From: Gammaproteobacteria bacterium
Lineage (GTDB): Bacteria; Pseudomonadota; Gammaproteobacteria; Steroidobacterales; Steroidobacteraceae
Reading direction: 5' to 3'
NCBI GenBank assembly: GCA_027459765.1
Contig: DAIDHD010000006.1
Coordinates: 1 to 64,000, forward strand
DNA length: 64,000 nt
The translations under genes and the position numbers were made by a program. Below are positions 22,101 to 30,700 of the stretch, piece after piece (position 1 is the stretch's first letter; each line of letters starts with the position of its first letter). Under the pieces are notes generated by a model. It was given only the letters and a program-made list of their open reading frames with translations, did not search any database and was not told the origin of the DNA.

Positions 22101-22210
22101 TGTTCCATGGCGCGAAACAGTGCCGCCACGTCCCTGGCCGGGGACTTGCGGGAGGACTTGGCGCTCGCGGACCGGGCGGACGAGGACGATTTGCTGGCGG
22201 ACTTGGACAT
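19196..22210 (-). CDS. Soluble PAS-repeat methyl-accepting chemotaxis protein
   Basis: Chemoreceptor of 1004 residues without a membrane segment, so it is probably cytoplasmic and senses through PAS domains. After a Ser/Lys-rich start come four similar PAS-PAC units of 122 residues (about 28-145, 150-267, 272-389, 394-511), a fifth divergent PAS (about 515-625), then the MCP signalling region with hairpin-tip sequence [20 protein letters not shown]. The last residues, DADWAEF, fit the xWxxF peptide that tethers CheR/CheB. ATG 22210 has GAGGAA six bases upstream. It lies 53 bp downstream of the FleQ-like gene on the same strand; the che operon is 13 kb away. Confidence 0.93.
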   Translation of the reverse strand: MSKSASKSSSSARSASAKSSRKSPARDVAALFRAMEHSQAMIELELSGTIVDANPIFLKVLGYTLEEIRGQHHRMLVAPERRDTPEYRAFWDKLGRGETDCAHHKYVSKDGREIWMRATYTPVLDAKGVPHKVLNCAIDITESKLRTIDAEGQLAGVNRSRAAIHFDMNGNVLRANENFLKLMGYTAEEIVGKHHSVFVDAAERNSPEYRDFWDKLRRGEHQSGQYRRIARDGREVWLQANYNPILDSTGKPFKVTKFATDITDQKLRAADFEGQLAAVSKAQAVIEFKLDGTVITANENFLKTLGYTLEEIRGKHHSMFVEPAYRDSADYRAFWEKLARGEYDARQYKRIGKGGKEVWIQASYNPIMDMNGKPFKVVKYATEITEQKLRAADFEGQLAAVSKAQAVIEFKLDGTVITANENFLKTLGYTLEEIRGQHHRMFVDPAHRDTGEYRAFWEKLNRGEYDAGQYKRIGKGGREVWIQASYNPILDMNGRPFKVVKYATDVTQQRLEAEMNAAFKGALENLTSNVMVADNDLNIIYTNRSMHDMMTNAQSDLRKDLPNFDASRLIGASIDVFHKNPSHQRSMLASLSKTHTGQFVVGGRTLRIIANPMLDPSGKRLGTVVEWNDRTVELAVEREVERIVTAVADGNFEERIPLEGKTGFFQMLAAGINKMADNMTQIVGWVQAAAQEVSRGAEEISQGNTDLSQRTEEQASSLEETASSMEEMTSTVKQNADNSSKASQLATAARDQADQGGVVVSQAMRAMTEINESSRKIVDIISVIDEIAFQTNLLALNAAVEAARAGEQGRGFAVVASEVRNLAGRSATAAKEIKRLIQDSVKKVDEGSQLVTQSGETLEQIVAAVKKVSDIIGEIAAASQEQSSGIEQVNKAVMQLDEMTQQNAGLVEEASAASQSVAGQATALSTMMARYRISKAAAEAAVAAMQASQEAKPPAKAPPAAASAPARSDRRAPSRPWNKAGGKEPRAAAPAKVANGADADWAEF
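20690..22130 (-). repeat. Four tandem 366-bp PAS-coding repeats inside the chemoreceptor gene
   Basis: The PAS-PAC coding units repeat with a 366-bp period. For example, GTTGGCGGTGATGACGGTGC occurs at 20951 and again at 21317. Units 3 and 4 are nearly identical in protein (e.g. [19 protein letters not shown] in both) and very close in DNA, whereas units 1 and 2 are more diverged. This indicates stepwise in-frame duplication with the latest event involving units 3 and 4. Boundaries given are approximate. Confidence 0.85.
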
Positions 22211-22263
22211 TGCGGTTTCCTCTGAAGCGGTTTTTCCTGCGCGCTCTCGCGGGCTAAAGGCCC

Positions 22264-23553
22264 TCAGGCGCGCGCCAGTCGATTCTCGGCCCCGGGTATC
22301 GGGCCCATGCGGCACGCGACGGGACTTGCCTCGTCGATCACCCGCTGTATCGTCGACCGCGGCGCGGACTTGAGCGACTTGCGTCGCAGTTCGATCGCCC
22401 CGGCTCGCGGCGCCGACGGCTCCGCCGGGCGGTAACGGTCGGGCAGCTGTGACGGCTCGATGCAGCCCTGCGGATGGAGGATGGCGAGCCGCTCGAGGAG
22501 GTTCTGCAACTCGCGCACGTTGCCGCGCCAGTCGTGCCGGGCGAGCGTCGCGACGGTGGCGCGCGCGAGCTGCGGCGCACGTCCACCCTCGGCACGGCGC
22601 CGCGCGCCGAGCTGCTCGATCAGTGCCGGCAAGTCCTCGATGCGCTCGCGCAGCGCCGGCACCCGCAGCGGGAAGACGTTCAGGCGGTAGTAGAGGTCCT
22701 CGCGAAACGTGCCGGCGCCGATGGCGGCATCGAGGTCCCGATGCGTGGCGGCGACGATGCGCACGTCACAGCGGATGCTGCGATTGCCGCCGACGCGCTC
22801 GAAACAGCGTTCCTGCAGCACGCGCAACAGCTTGACCTGCATGGGCGCCGGCATATCGCCGATCTCGTCCAGGAACAGCGTGCCGCCGGCGGCGTACTCG
22901 AAGCGCCCCACGCGCGCGGTGAGCGCACCGGTGAAGGCGCCCTTTTCGTGACCGAAGAGTTCGCTCTCCAGGAGCTCGGGGGGAATGGCGCCGCAGTTGA
23001 CCGGCACGAACGGACCCGCGGCGCGCGCCGACAGCTCGTGCAGGTGGCGCGCCACCAATTCCTTGCCGGTGCCGGACTCGCCGAGCACCAGCACGGTGGC
23101 CTCGGTGGGTGCGACGCGCTCGATCAGCGCGCGCAACTCGCGCATGGCGGCGGAATCCCCGCAGGGACGGAAGTGAACCTCGCCGGCGCGTTGGGTGTGG
23201 CCGCGGCGCTCCGCCTGCGCCACCGCATCGGCGAGCGCGCGGTGCTTCACCGGCGCAGTCAGTGCGATCAGGTCAAGGTCGGTCTGCCGCACGAGCCCCG
23301 AGGGCGCGCCGATGCAGATCACGGGCACCGGCCACGACGCCTGCGCCAGGGTGGCAAACAGTTCGGCACGGCAGTCCTGGAGCGTTTCGACCCGCAACAG
23401 CACCGCCGTCCAAGGACTGACCGAACCGTCGAGTGCCGGCCACTCGCTCGGTGCGCCGATCCGCACCGTCGGCAAGTCGATGAATTCAAGCAGCCGTTCG
23501 AGGGCGGCGGCTTGCGAGGCGTCAGGCTCGATGAGCAGGATCTTCGCGGCCAT
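22264..23553 (-). CDS. FleQ-like sigma-54-dependent activator with degenerate C-terminus
   Basis: Bacterial enhancer-binding protein of 429 residues. The N-terminus ([23 protein letters not shown]) is FleQ-type, receiver-like but without the phosphoacceptor Asp. The AAA+ domain (about 135-370) has Walker A GESGTGKE, the sigma-54 contact loop GAFTGA, Walker [14 protein letters not shown] and the R-finger region. The C-terminal Fis-type HTH is not recognisable: after [10 protein letters not shown] the sequence reads [19 protein letters not shown] instead of the usual A-x-x-LG-hxxxTL pattern. ATG 23553 has GGAG seven bases upstream. It may still activate RpoN without strong specific DNA binding. 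The chemoreceptor gene follows. Confidence 0.85.
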   Translation of the reverse strand: MAAKILLIEPDASQAAALERLLEFIDLPTVRIGAPSEWPALDGSVSPWTAVLLRVETLQDCRAELFATLAQASWPVPVICIGAPSGLVRQTDLDLIALTAPVKHRALADAVAQAERRGHTQRAGEVHFRPCGDSAAMRELRALIERVAPTEATVLVLGESGTGKELVARHLHELSARAAGPFVPVNCGAIPPELLESELFGHEKGAFTGALTARVGRFEYAAGGTLFLDEIGDMPAPMQVKLLRVLQERCFERVGGNRSIRCDVRIVAATHRDLDAAIGAGTFREDLYYRLNVFPLRVPALRERIEDLPALIEQLGARRRAEGGRAPQLARATVATLARHDWRGNVRELQNLLERLAILHPQGCIEPSQLPDRYRPAEPSAPRAGAIELRRKSLKSAPRSTIQRVIDEASPVACRMGPIPGAENRLARA

Positions 23554-23584
23554 GGTCGGTCTCCGTCCGTGCCGATGTTGCGAA

Positions 23585-23619
23585 GCGATTGTATCGTTAA
23601 TAGCGATTATGGCGATCGT
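23585..23619. repeat. 35-bp direct repeat, copy 1
   Basis: This copy shares 29 of 35 positions with the stretch at 23774-23808, with no gap, including an exact AGCGATTATG core. It lies 32 bp upstream of the FleQ-like ATG. A regulator-binding site is a possible explanation; a local duplication is another. Confidence 0.75.
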
Positions 23620-23773
23620 AAAGATTGCGAACTCGGGCACAGTTCGGCGTATTCGCATGCCAGGGTCGGGCATTGAACCTGGCACGGCCTTAATCAGACT
23701 AAACGCGCGTGCAGGACCGACATCACAGCCCGGACGGACGCCGTTGAATGCCACGCACAACGGGGCTAGCATG

Positions 23774-23808
23774 GCGGTTATATCTTTAAGAGCGATTATG
23801 TCGATTGT
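23774..23808. repeat. 35-bp direct repeat, copy 2
   Basis: This copy has the same orientation as copy 1, offset by 189 bp, and lies 75 bp upstream of the first sensor kinase GTG. The six mismatches are scattered, and the AGCGATTATG core is exact. Confidence 0.75.
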
Positions 23809-23883
23809 CGCGACGACGCGGATCAATCAAGGCCGCTGGCGCGTGCGTGCACGCGTGGTGAGGCCGTTGAGCGGAGAGTTGGC

Positions 23884-25434
23884 GTGAGCGTCGACCAGGA
23901 ACGGCTGCGCATGCTCGGCGCCGCCGTGGAGCGCCTGAACGACATGCTGATCATCACCGAGGCCGATCCGATCGATCCGCCCGGACCGCGCATCGTCTAC
24001 GTCAATGAGGCCTTCGAACGCGCCACGGGCTATCGGCGCGAGGAAATCATCGGCCGCTCCCCACGGGTCCTGCAGGGACCGGAAACCGACCGCAGTGAAC
24101 TCGCGCGCATCCGCGATCACCTCGCCGCCGGCCGATCCATCTCCACCAGGCTCGTCAATTACTCGAAATCCGGCCGGCGCTATCCGGTGGAGTTGACCAT
24201 CTCGCCGGTACTGGGTGCCGATGGGCGCGTCACCCACTTCGTGGCGGTGGAACGAGATCTGACCGAACGCCTCGCGATGGAAGCACGCCAACGCCAGGTA
24301 CAGCACCTCGAAGCCGTCGCTCAGCTCACCGGCGGCGTCGCGCACGACTTCAACAACCTGCTCACGGTCATCCTCGGCAACGCCGACCTGCTCGCCGAGG
24401 CGCTGGATACCGACGGCACGCACCGCGGCCTCGCCAACGCCATCGTCGAGGCCGCGCAGCGCGGCTCGGAGCTCACCCATCGACTGCTCGCCTTCGCCGG
24501 CCGGCAGGCGCTCGAGCCGCGTGCCGTGGACGTGGACCGGCTGCTGACGGGGATGACCGACGTGCTCGGTCGCACACTGGGATCGGACATCGAATTGCGG
24601 CTGGATACGGCCGACGACACCTGGCACGCACACGTCGATCCCGCACAGCTCGAGGCCGCGATCCTCGACATGATCGTGAATGCTCGCGAGGCCATGCCGG
24701 CGGGTGGACGCCTGACGATCACGACCCGTAACGTGCGCCTCGACGACGCCGACGCCGCCCGCGGTCCGCCGGCACGGGCCGGCGAATACGTCGAACTACG
24801 CATTGCCGACACGGGCGCGGGAATCACGGCCGAGCATCGGCCGCGCATCTTTCAGCCCTTCTTCACCACCAAGGCGCGCGGGAGCGGTACCGGTCTCGGT
24901 CTCGCCACCGTGTACGGCTTCGTGCGCCAATCCGGCGGCCACGTGGAGGTACGCTCGGAGGCCGGCCGCGGCACCGCATTCTCGCTGTTCCTGCCCCGCA
25001 GCGCCGCGCCGGCCGATGCGCCGCGCGCCGCGCAGGCGCCGGCCACACCGCGCGGAGGATGCGAGCGCGTGCTGCTGGTGGAGGACGATCTGGCGCTGCG
25101 CGAGTACGCCCGCTACGAACTCGAATTCCTGGGCTACCGGGTGCGCGCCGCGGGCAATGCGCACGAGGCGTTGCACGTGCTGCGCGGCGAAGAGCCGTTC
25201 GACCTGTTGTTCACCGACGTGATCATGCCCGGCGGCCTGAACGGCGCCGAGCTCGCGCACGAGGCGCGCGCCCTGCGCCCGTCCTTGCGCGTGTTGTTCA
25301 CCTCGGGCTACTCCCACGATGCCTTGATCGACGAGGGCCGACTGCAGGCCGGGGTACGGCTGCTGCGCAAGCCGTACCGGCGCGCCGACCTCGCCGCCAA
25401 GCTGCGCGACGCGCTGGAGGCGCCGGCCGCATGA
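23884..25434 (+). CDS. Hybrid histidine kinase: PAS - HisKA - HATPase - receiver
   Basis: A soluble sensor kinase of 516 residues. The PAS domain (about 15-125) has LOV-like sequence (NEAFERATGYRREEIIGRSP, then RVLQGPETD), but the photoactive Cys of GRNCRFLQG is replaced (GRSPRVLQG), so flavin-adduct photochemistry is not expected. The HisKA phospho-His is in GGVAHDFNNLLTVILG; the HATPase shows N-box NAREAMPAGG and G-box GTGLGLATVYGF; the receiver (about 395-510) has phospho-Asp in DLLFTDVIMPGG and Lys in LLRKPY. GTG 23884 has GGAG seven bases upstream. First gene of a five-gene operon. Confidence 0.92.
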   Translation: MSVDQERLRMLGAAVERLNDMLIITEADPIDPPGPRIVYVNEAFERATGYRREEIIGRSPRVLQGPETDRSELARIRDHLAAGRSISTRLVNYSKSGRRYPVELTISPVLGADGRVTHFVAVERDLTERLAMEARQRQVQHLEAVAQLTGGVAHDFNNLLTVILGNADLLAEALDTDGTHRGLANAIVEAAQRGSELTHRLLAFAGRQALEPRAVDVDRLLTGMTDVLGRTLGSDIELRLDTADDTWHAHVDPAQLEAAILDMIVNAREAMPAGGRLTITTRNVRLDDADAARGPPARAGEYVELRIADTGAGITAEHRPRIFQPFFTTKARGSGTGLGLATVYGFVRQSGGHVEVRSEAGRGTAFSLFLPRSAAPADAPRAAQAPATPRGGCERVLLVEDDLALREYARYELEFLGYRVRAAGNAHEALHVLRGEEPFDLLFTDVIMPGGLNGAELAHEARALRPSLRVLFTSGYSHDALIDEGRLQAGVRLLRKPYRRADLAAKLRDALEAPAA

Positions 25435-26765
25435 ACACGCCGCCGCCGCTCGGCGCCCCGGTGGAGGAACAGCTGCGCCGCCTGAACCGGGTGCACACGG
25501 CGCTGACGCTCATCAACCAGACCATCGTGCGCACGCCGACGCGCGAGGAACTCCTGCACCGAATCTGCCGCATCTTCGTCGAGCAGGCCGGATTTCGCAT
25601 GGCCTGGATCGGCTGGCACGATCCGGCCAGCCAGCGCATCCTGCCGGTCGCCTCCCGTGGCGACCGCGACGGCTACCTCGACAGCATCCAGATCTACGGC
25701 GATGACCGACCCGAGGGGCGCGGCCCGACCGGCATCGCCTTCCGCCTCGGCCGGCCGTACATCTGCAACGACATCGTCGGCGATCCGGCGCTGGGGCCCT
25801 GGCGTCCGCAAATCGACCGTCGCGGCTTTCGCTCCTCGGCCGCCTTCCCGATCCGCGTGCGCGATGAGGTGCGCGGCGTGCTGACCGTCTACGCCCCGGA
25901 ACCCGAATTCTTCCAGGACAAGGAGATGGCACTTCTCGAACAGGTGTCGGCGGACACCACCTTCGCGCTCGAGAACATGCTGCTCGCCGCCGAGCACCGC
26001 GCGGCCGTGGAGGAGATTCGGCAAATGAACGCCGAACTCGAGCGGCGCGTCGGCGAGCGCACGGCGCAGTTGGAGGCCGCCAACCGCGAGCTGGAGGCCT
26101 TCAGCTATTCGGTGTCGCACGACCTGCGCGCGCCGCTGCGCGCGATCAACGGTTTCGCCGGCATCCTCGTCGAGGACTTCGCCACCGAGCTGCCGCCGGA
26201 GGCGCGCGCCTACCTCGACCGCATACGCCAGGGCGGGCAGCGCATGGGTGAGTTGATCGACGACCTGCTCGCCTTCTCGCGGGTCACCAAGCAGGTCATG
26301 CGCCACGAGCAAGTGGACATGACCGCGCTCGTGCAACAAGTCATCGACGTGCTCAAGTACCAGGACGAGGGGCACTGTATCGAGGTGCACGTCGATCCCC
26401 TCCCGCCCGCCGACGGCGACCCGGCCCTGATCAAACAGGTGTGGCAGAACCTGCTGTCGAACGCCTTCAAGTACACCCGCCATCGCGATCCGGCGGTGAT
26501 CGACGTCCGGTCGCAGGGCGGCGACGACGGCGAAACCGTGTACCTCGTGCGCGACAACGGCGTGGGTTTCGACATGCATTATGCTCACAAGCTGTTCGGG
26601 GTCTTCCAGCGGCTGCACCGCGACGAGGAGTTCGAGGGCACCGGGGTGGGGCTCGCGATCGTGCAGCGGATCATCACGCGCCACGGCGGGCGCATCTGGG
26701 TCGATGCAGCGCCGGGTCGCGGCGCGACCTTTTTCTTCACCTTGGGTCGGGGCACACGAGCGTGA
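25431..26765 (+). CDS. GAF-domain sensor histidine kinase
   Basis: A 444-residue kinase with no membrane segment. The GAF domain (about 25-185, GFRMAWIGWHDP...GVLTVYAPEPEFF) is followed by a coiled coil (VEEIRQMNAELERRVGERTAQ), a phytochrome-type HisKA with phospho-His in EAFSYSVSHDLRAPLRAING, and an HATPase with N-box VWQNLLSNAFKYT and G-boxes DNGVGFD and GTGVGLAIVQRI. Its ATG overlaps the preceding stop (ATGA). The next gene encodes a single-domain Rcp1-type response regulator, the usual partner of phytochrome-type kinases. Confidence 0.9.
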   Translation: MNTPPPLGAPVEEQLRRLNRVHTALTLINQTIVRTPTREELLHRICRIFVEQAGFRMAWIGWHDPASQRILPVASRGDRDGYLDSIQIYGDDRPEGRGPTGIAFRLGRPYICNDIVGDPALGPWRPQIDRRGFRSSAAFPIRVRDEVRGVLTVYAPEPEFFQDKEMALLEQVSADTTFALENMLLAAEHRAAVEEIRQMNAELERRVGERTAQLEAANRELEAFSYSVSHDLRAPLRAINGFAGILVEDFATELPPEARAYLDRIRQGGQRMGELIDDLLAFSRVTKQVMRHEQVDMTALVQQVIDVLKYQDEGHCIEVHVDPLPPADGDPALIKQVWQNLLSNAFKYTRHRDPAVIDVRSQGGDDGETVYLVRDNGVGFDMHYAHKLFGVFQRLHRDEEFEGTGVGLAIVQRIITRHGGRIWVDAAPGRGATFFFTLGRGTRA

Positions 26766-27199
26766 GCGAGGCAATCGAGATTCTGGTGGTCGAGGACAAC
26801 GCCGACGACCTCGACATGACGATCCGAGCGCTGCGCAAGGCGCACATCGCCAACCACGTCCAGGTGGCGCGCGACGGCGTCGAGGCGCTCGACTTCCTCT
26901 TCTGCACCGGCGCGCATGCGGACCGGCGCATCGAGGACGCGCCGCGGGTGGTGCTACTCGATCTGAAGCTTCCGCGCGTCGACGGCTTCGAGGTGCTGCA
27001 GCGGGTCAAGGGCGACGCGCGCACCCGGCACATTCCGGTGGTCGTGCTCACCTCCTCCACCGAGCAGCGCGACGTGGTCGAGACCTACGGCCTCGGGGTG
27101 AACAGCTACATCGTCAAACCGGTGGATTTCGAACAGTTCGGCCGCGCGGTCGGCGAGCTCGGCATGTACTGGCTGCTCTACAACCGGCCGCCCACCTGA
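26762..27199 (+). CDS. Rcp1-like single-domain response regulator
   Basis: A 145-residue stand-alone receiver without an output domain. Acidic pocket VVEDNADD at the N-terminus, phospho-Asp in VVLLDLKLPRVDG, Thr/Ser in VVVLTSSTEQRD and Lys in SYIVKPVDFEQF give a complete phosphorylation site. The GTG start overlaps the kinase stop (GTGA), so it is co-translated with the upstream GAF kinase and is its probable phospho-acceptor. The fold follows the cyanobacterial Rcp1 type with a longer loop after strand 3 (CTGAHADRRIEDAPR). Confidence 0.92.
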   Translation: MSEAIEILVVEDNADDLDMTIRALRKAHIANHVQVARDGVEALDFLFCTGAHADRRIEDAPRVVLLDLKLPRVDGFEVLQRVKGDARTRHIPVVVLTSSTEQRDVVETYGLGVNSYIVKPVDFEQFGRAVGELGMYWLLYNRPPT

Positions 27200-27212
27200 A
27201 GCGAGCGACGTC

Positions 27213-27779
27213 ATGCCAACCTTGCGCGTGCTGATCGTCGAGGACAACGCCGCCGATGCGGAGCTCATCCTCCGCCAGCTCGCGCGCGCGGGCTACGAGG
27301 TCGAGTCCACGCGCGTCGATGAGCGTGCGACCTTCCTCGAGGCCCTGGCACGCCAGCCCGACATCATTCTCTCGGATTACTCCATGCCGCAGTTCAGCGG
27401 CCTCGAGGCACTCAGGCTGCTGCGCGAGAGCGGCCTGCAGATCCCGCTGATCCTCATTTCCGGAACCGTCGGCGAGGAGGTCGCGGTGGAGGCCATGCGT
27501 GTCGGCGCCACCGATTACCTTCTCAAGGACCGCATCGCCCGGCTGCCCAGCGCGGTGGAACGCGCTCTGCGGGAGAAGGCGTGGCGGGCCGAGCGCCAGC
27601 GCGTCGAGCAGACCCTGCAGAGCAAGCTTCGCGAACTGCAACGCTGGCAGGCCGTCACCCTGGACCGCGAGGACCGGGTGCGCGCGCTCAAGCGCGAAGT
27701 CAATGAACTCCTCGAGGCCGCCGGCAAGCCACCGCGCTACCCGAGCGCCGAGGGCGGATCCGTGCCGCAGACTCCATGA
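27213..27779 (+). CDS. Response regulator with C-terminal coiled-coil tail
   Basis: A 188-residue protein. The receiver domain (about 4-125) has DD pocket IVEDNAADAE, phospho-Asp in IILSDYSMPQFSG, LISGTVGEE and Lys in DYLLKDR. After it comes a helical segment (KAWRAERQRVEQTLQSKLRELQRWQ, then VRALKREVNELLEAAGKPPRY) that probably forms a coiled coil for dimerisation or partner contact; no DNA-binding or enzymatic output is present. It lies 13 bp after the Rcp1-like gene and overlaps the next start (ATGA). The tail resembles sequences seen after PAS kinases, so it may contact the large kinase that follows. Confidence 0.88.
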   Translation: MPTLRVLIVEDNAADAELILRQLARAGYEVESTRVDERATFLEALARQPDIILSDYSMPQFSGLEALRLLRESGLQIPLILISGTVGEEVAVEAMRVGATDYLLKDRIARLPSAVERALREKAWRAERQRVEQTLQSKLRELQRWQAVTLDREDRVRALKREVNELLEAAGKPPRYPSAEGGSVPQTP

Positions 27780-30700
27780 GCGAAAACGACTCCCTTCTGG
27801 AATCCGAGCGCCTCGCCACGCTGCGTCAGTACGGCGTACTCGACACGCCGCCGGAAAAGGACTTCGACGATCTGGTGGCGCTGATCGCCCACATCTGCGA
27901 CACGCCCATCGCGCTCATCTCGCTGGTCGACCGCGATCGACTCTGGTTCAAGGCGAAGTTCGGCATCACCGCCACCGAAACGCCGCGCCGGCAGACCTTC
28001 TGCGACCACGCCATCGCCGCACAGGATCTGTTCGTGGTGCCGGATACCGCGTGTGACGGGCGCTACGTGTCCTATCCCGTGGTGTCGGGTCCGCAAAAGA
28101 TCCGCTTCTACGCCGGCGCCCAACTGATCTCGCCCGAGGGGCACGCGCTCGGCAATCTGTGCGTGCTCGACGTACGGCCGCGACGACTGAGCGAGCAGCA
28201 GAGCCAGGCGCTCGCGGTGCTGGGCAGGCACGTCATGACCCAGCTCGAATTACGGCGCAAGACTCTGGAGGCCGCCCGCGTCAACCAGGCGCTGCTCGGC
28301 ATCCTCGAGGACACTCGCGCGGCCGAGGCTGCGCTGCGGGCGAGCGAGGAGCTCACGCACGACGTGCTCGACTCGATGCAGTCGCACATCGCGGTCCTGA
28401 GCGCGGATGGACGCATCGTCGCCGTCAACGAGGCCTGGCGCCGGTTCGCGCAAGACAATCCGGATGCGCGGCGCGAATTGCTGCCGCGCGCCGAGGTTGG
28501 CGCCAATTACCTGCAGCGCGCACTGGACGTGCGTCCGGGACTGGAGCACCAGGCGAGTATCGCGCGCGATGGCCTGCACGAGGTGCTCGACCGACGACGC
28601 AAGCGTTTTACCTTCGAATACGCCATGCAATCGCAGGGCACCACGCGCTGGTTCATCCTCAGCGCCGCACCCTTGCGTTCCGGACAGGGCGCCGTGATCT
28701 CGCAACTGGAGATCACCGAGCGAAAGCAGGCCGAGGAACAGACCCGCCTCAGCAACGAGCGCCTGCAGTTGGTCGCGCGCGCCACCAACGATGCCCTGTG
28801 GGACTGGGACGTCCGCTTCGACCTCGCCTGGGGCAACGCCACGTTCTGCGAAATGCTCGGCCATCCGCCGAGCGTGATCTCCGCCGCCGAGCAGACCTGG
28901 ATCGAACGGGTGCACCCCGACGACCGCGAGCGGGTCGGAGACAGCATGCGCGCGGCCATGGCGGGCGATGCGGAATATTGGAGCGACGAGTATCGCATCG
29001 TCACCCGCAAGGGCGAGGTTCTGGACGTCCTCGACCGCGCCATCATCGTGCGCAACGGAGCGGGCGCACCGGTGCGCGTGATCGGCGCGATGATGGACAT
29101 CACGGCGCGCAAGCAGGCCGAAATCCGCATCAATCACCTGAACCGCGTCTACACGGTGCTGAGCGAGATCAATCAGAACATCGTGCGCGAAAAGGACCGG
29201 CAGGCCATGCTCGAGGCGAGCTGCCGGATCTCCGTCGACAAGGGCGGCTTCGGCCTCGCCTGGATCGGGATGCGCGAGTCGTCGCCCGGCCAGCCGATCA
29301 GGATTGCCGCCTTCGCCACCAACGGACCGATGACCCGTCAGGCGCTGGATGCGATCGCCAATGCGCCGCCCGGGCAACGCTGCGCCTTCACGAACCTGGC
29401 GCTCGCGGAGGGCCGGCACGGCATCTGTTACGACATCGCCACGGATCCCTTGAGCGCGGGCTGGCGCGAGCACGCGCTCGAGCTCGGCTACCGCTCCATG
29501 GCGTCCTTTCCGCTGCGCGAGGGCGACACCGTGGTGGGCGTGTTCAATCTCTACGCCACCGAGACCGACTTCTTCGACGACGAGGAGGTTCGCCTGCTCG
29601 ACGAACTCGCCACCGACATCTCCTTCGCGCTCACCGTCGACGCCAAGGAACGGCAGCGTAGACGCATGGAACTCGACCTGCGCACGAGCGAGGAGCGTTT
29701 TCGCGAGGTAGTGGAGAACATCCACGAGGTTTTTTGGGTCTTCAATCCGGCTGGCGGCGAGCTCCTGTATGTCAGCCCCGCATTTGCGACGGTCTGGGGC
29801 ATCCCACTCGAAACGCTGCGTGCCAACCCGAAGGCCTGGCTGCAGGCCGTGCATCCGGACGACCAACCGCGCATCCGCAGCGCGCTTGCCGTGAAGCAGA
29901 CGCGCGGCGATTACGACGAGGTGTACCGCATCCGCCGGCCCGACGGCACCGAGCGCTGGATCCGCGACCGCGCCTTTCCGGTACGCGACGCCGCCGGCGT
30001 CGTGCAACGGGTGGTCGGCACGGCCGAGGACATCACCGCGCAGCGCCAACTCGAACAGGAGCTGCGCCAGTCGCAGAAAATGGAGGCCATCGGCCTGCTC
30101 GCCGGCGGCGTCGCGCACGACTTCAACAACATCCTCGCCGCCATCATGATGCAGGCCGAGATCGCCGGCGCCATCGAAGCGGTGCCGCAGGAGGCGGGCG
30201 CCCTGCTCGAGGAGATCAAGACGGCTGCCTCCCGCGCCGCGAGCCTGACGCGCCAGCTTCTCGCCTTCGGACGGCGCCAGGTCATGCAGCCGCGCAACAT
30301 CGACCTCAACGAGGTGGTGGACAACCTCTCGAGCATGCTGCAGCGACTGCTCGGCGAGGGCGTGCGCCTCAAGATCGATCTCGACCCGGCGCCGCTCATC
30401 ACCTTCGCGGACGCCGGCATGCTCGGCCAACTGCTGATGAACCTCGTCATCAATTCCCGCGACGCCATGCCGTCGGGCGGCGAACTCCACATCCAGACGA
30501 GCTCGCGGCAGCTGGGACGCACCGAGTCGCGGCTGATTCCCGACACCGTGCCCGGGGAGTACGTATCGCTGCGGGTGACGGACACGGGCGTCGGAATACC
30601 ACCGGACATTCAGTCGCGCATCTTCGAGCCGTTCTTCAGCACCAAAGAGCCGGGCAAGGGCACCGGACTCGGTCTCGCCACGGTGTTCGGTATCGTCAAG

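Larger units (their letters stand above)
23554..23883. promoter_or_regulatory. Divergent intergenic region between FleQ-like regulator and sensor operon
   Basis: This 330-bp gap holds no convincing gene. Its two AT-richer islands carry a 35-bp imperfect direct repeat and probably contain the promoters of both divergent units; no exact sigma-70 or sigma-54 promoter can be called. Ribosome-binding sites for both flanking genes are present at its edges. Confidence 0.6.

Noticed and set aside
23680-23700. Sigma-54 promoter at TGGCACG (23680-23686)
   Set aside because: The -24 element looks right, but the required GC at -12 is absent (TAATC follows), so it is not supported.
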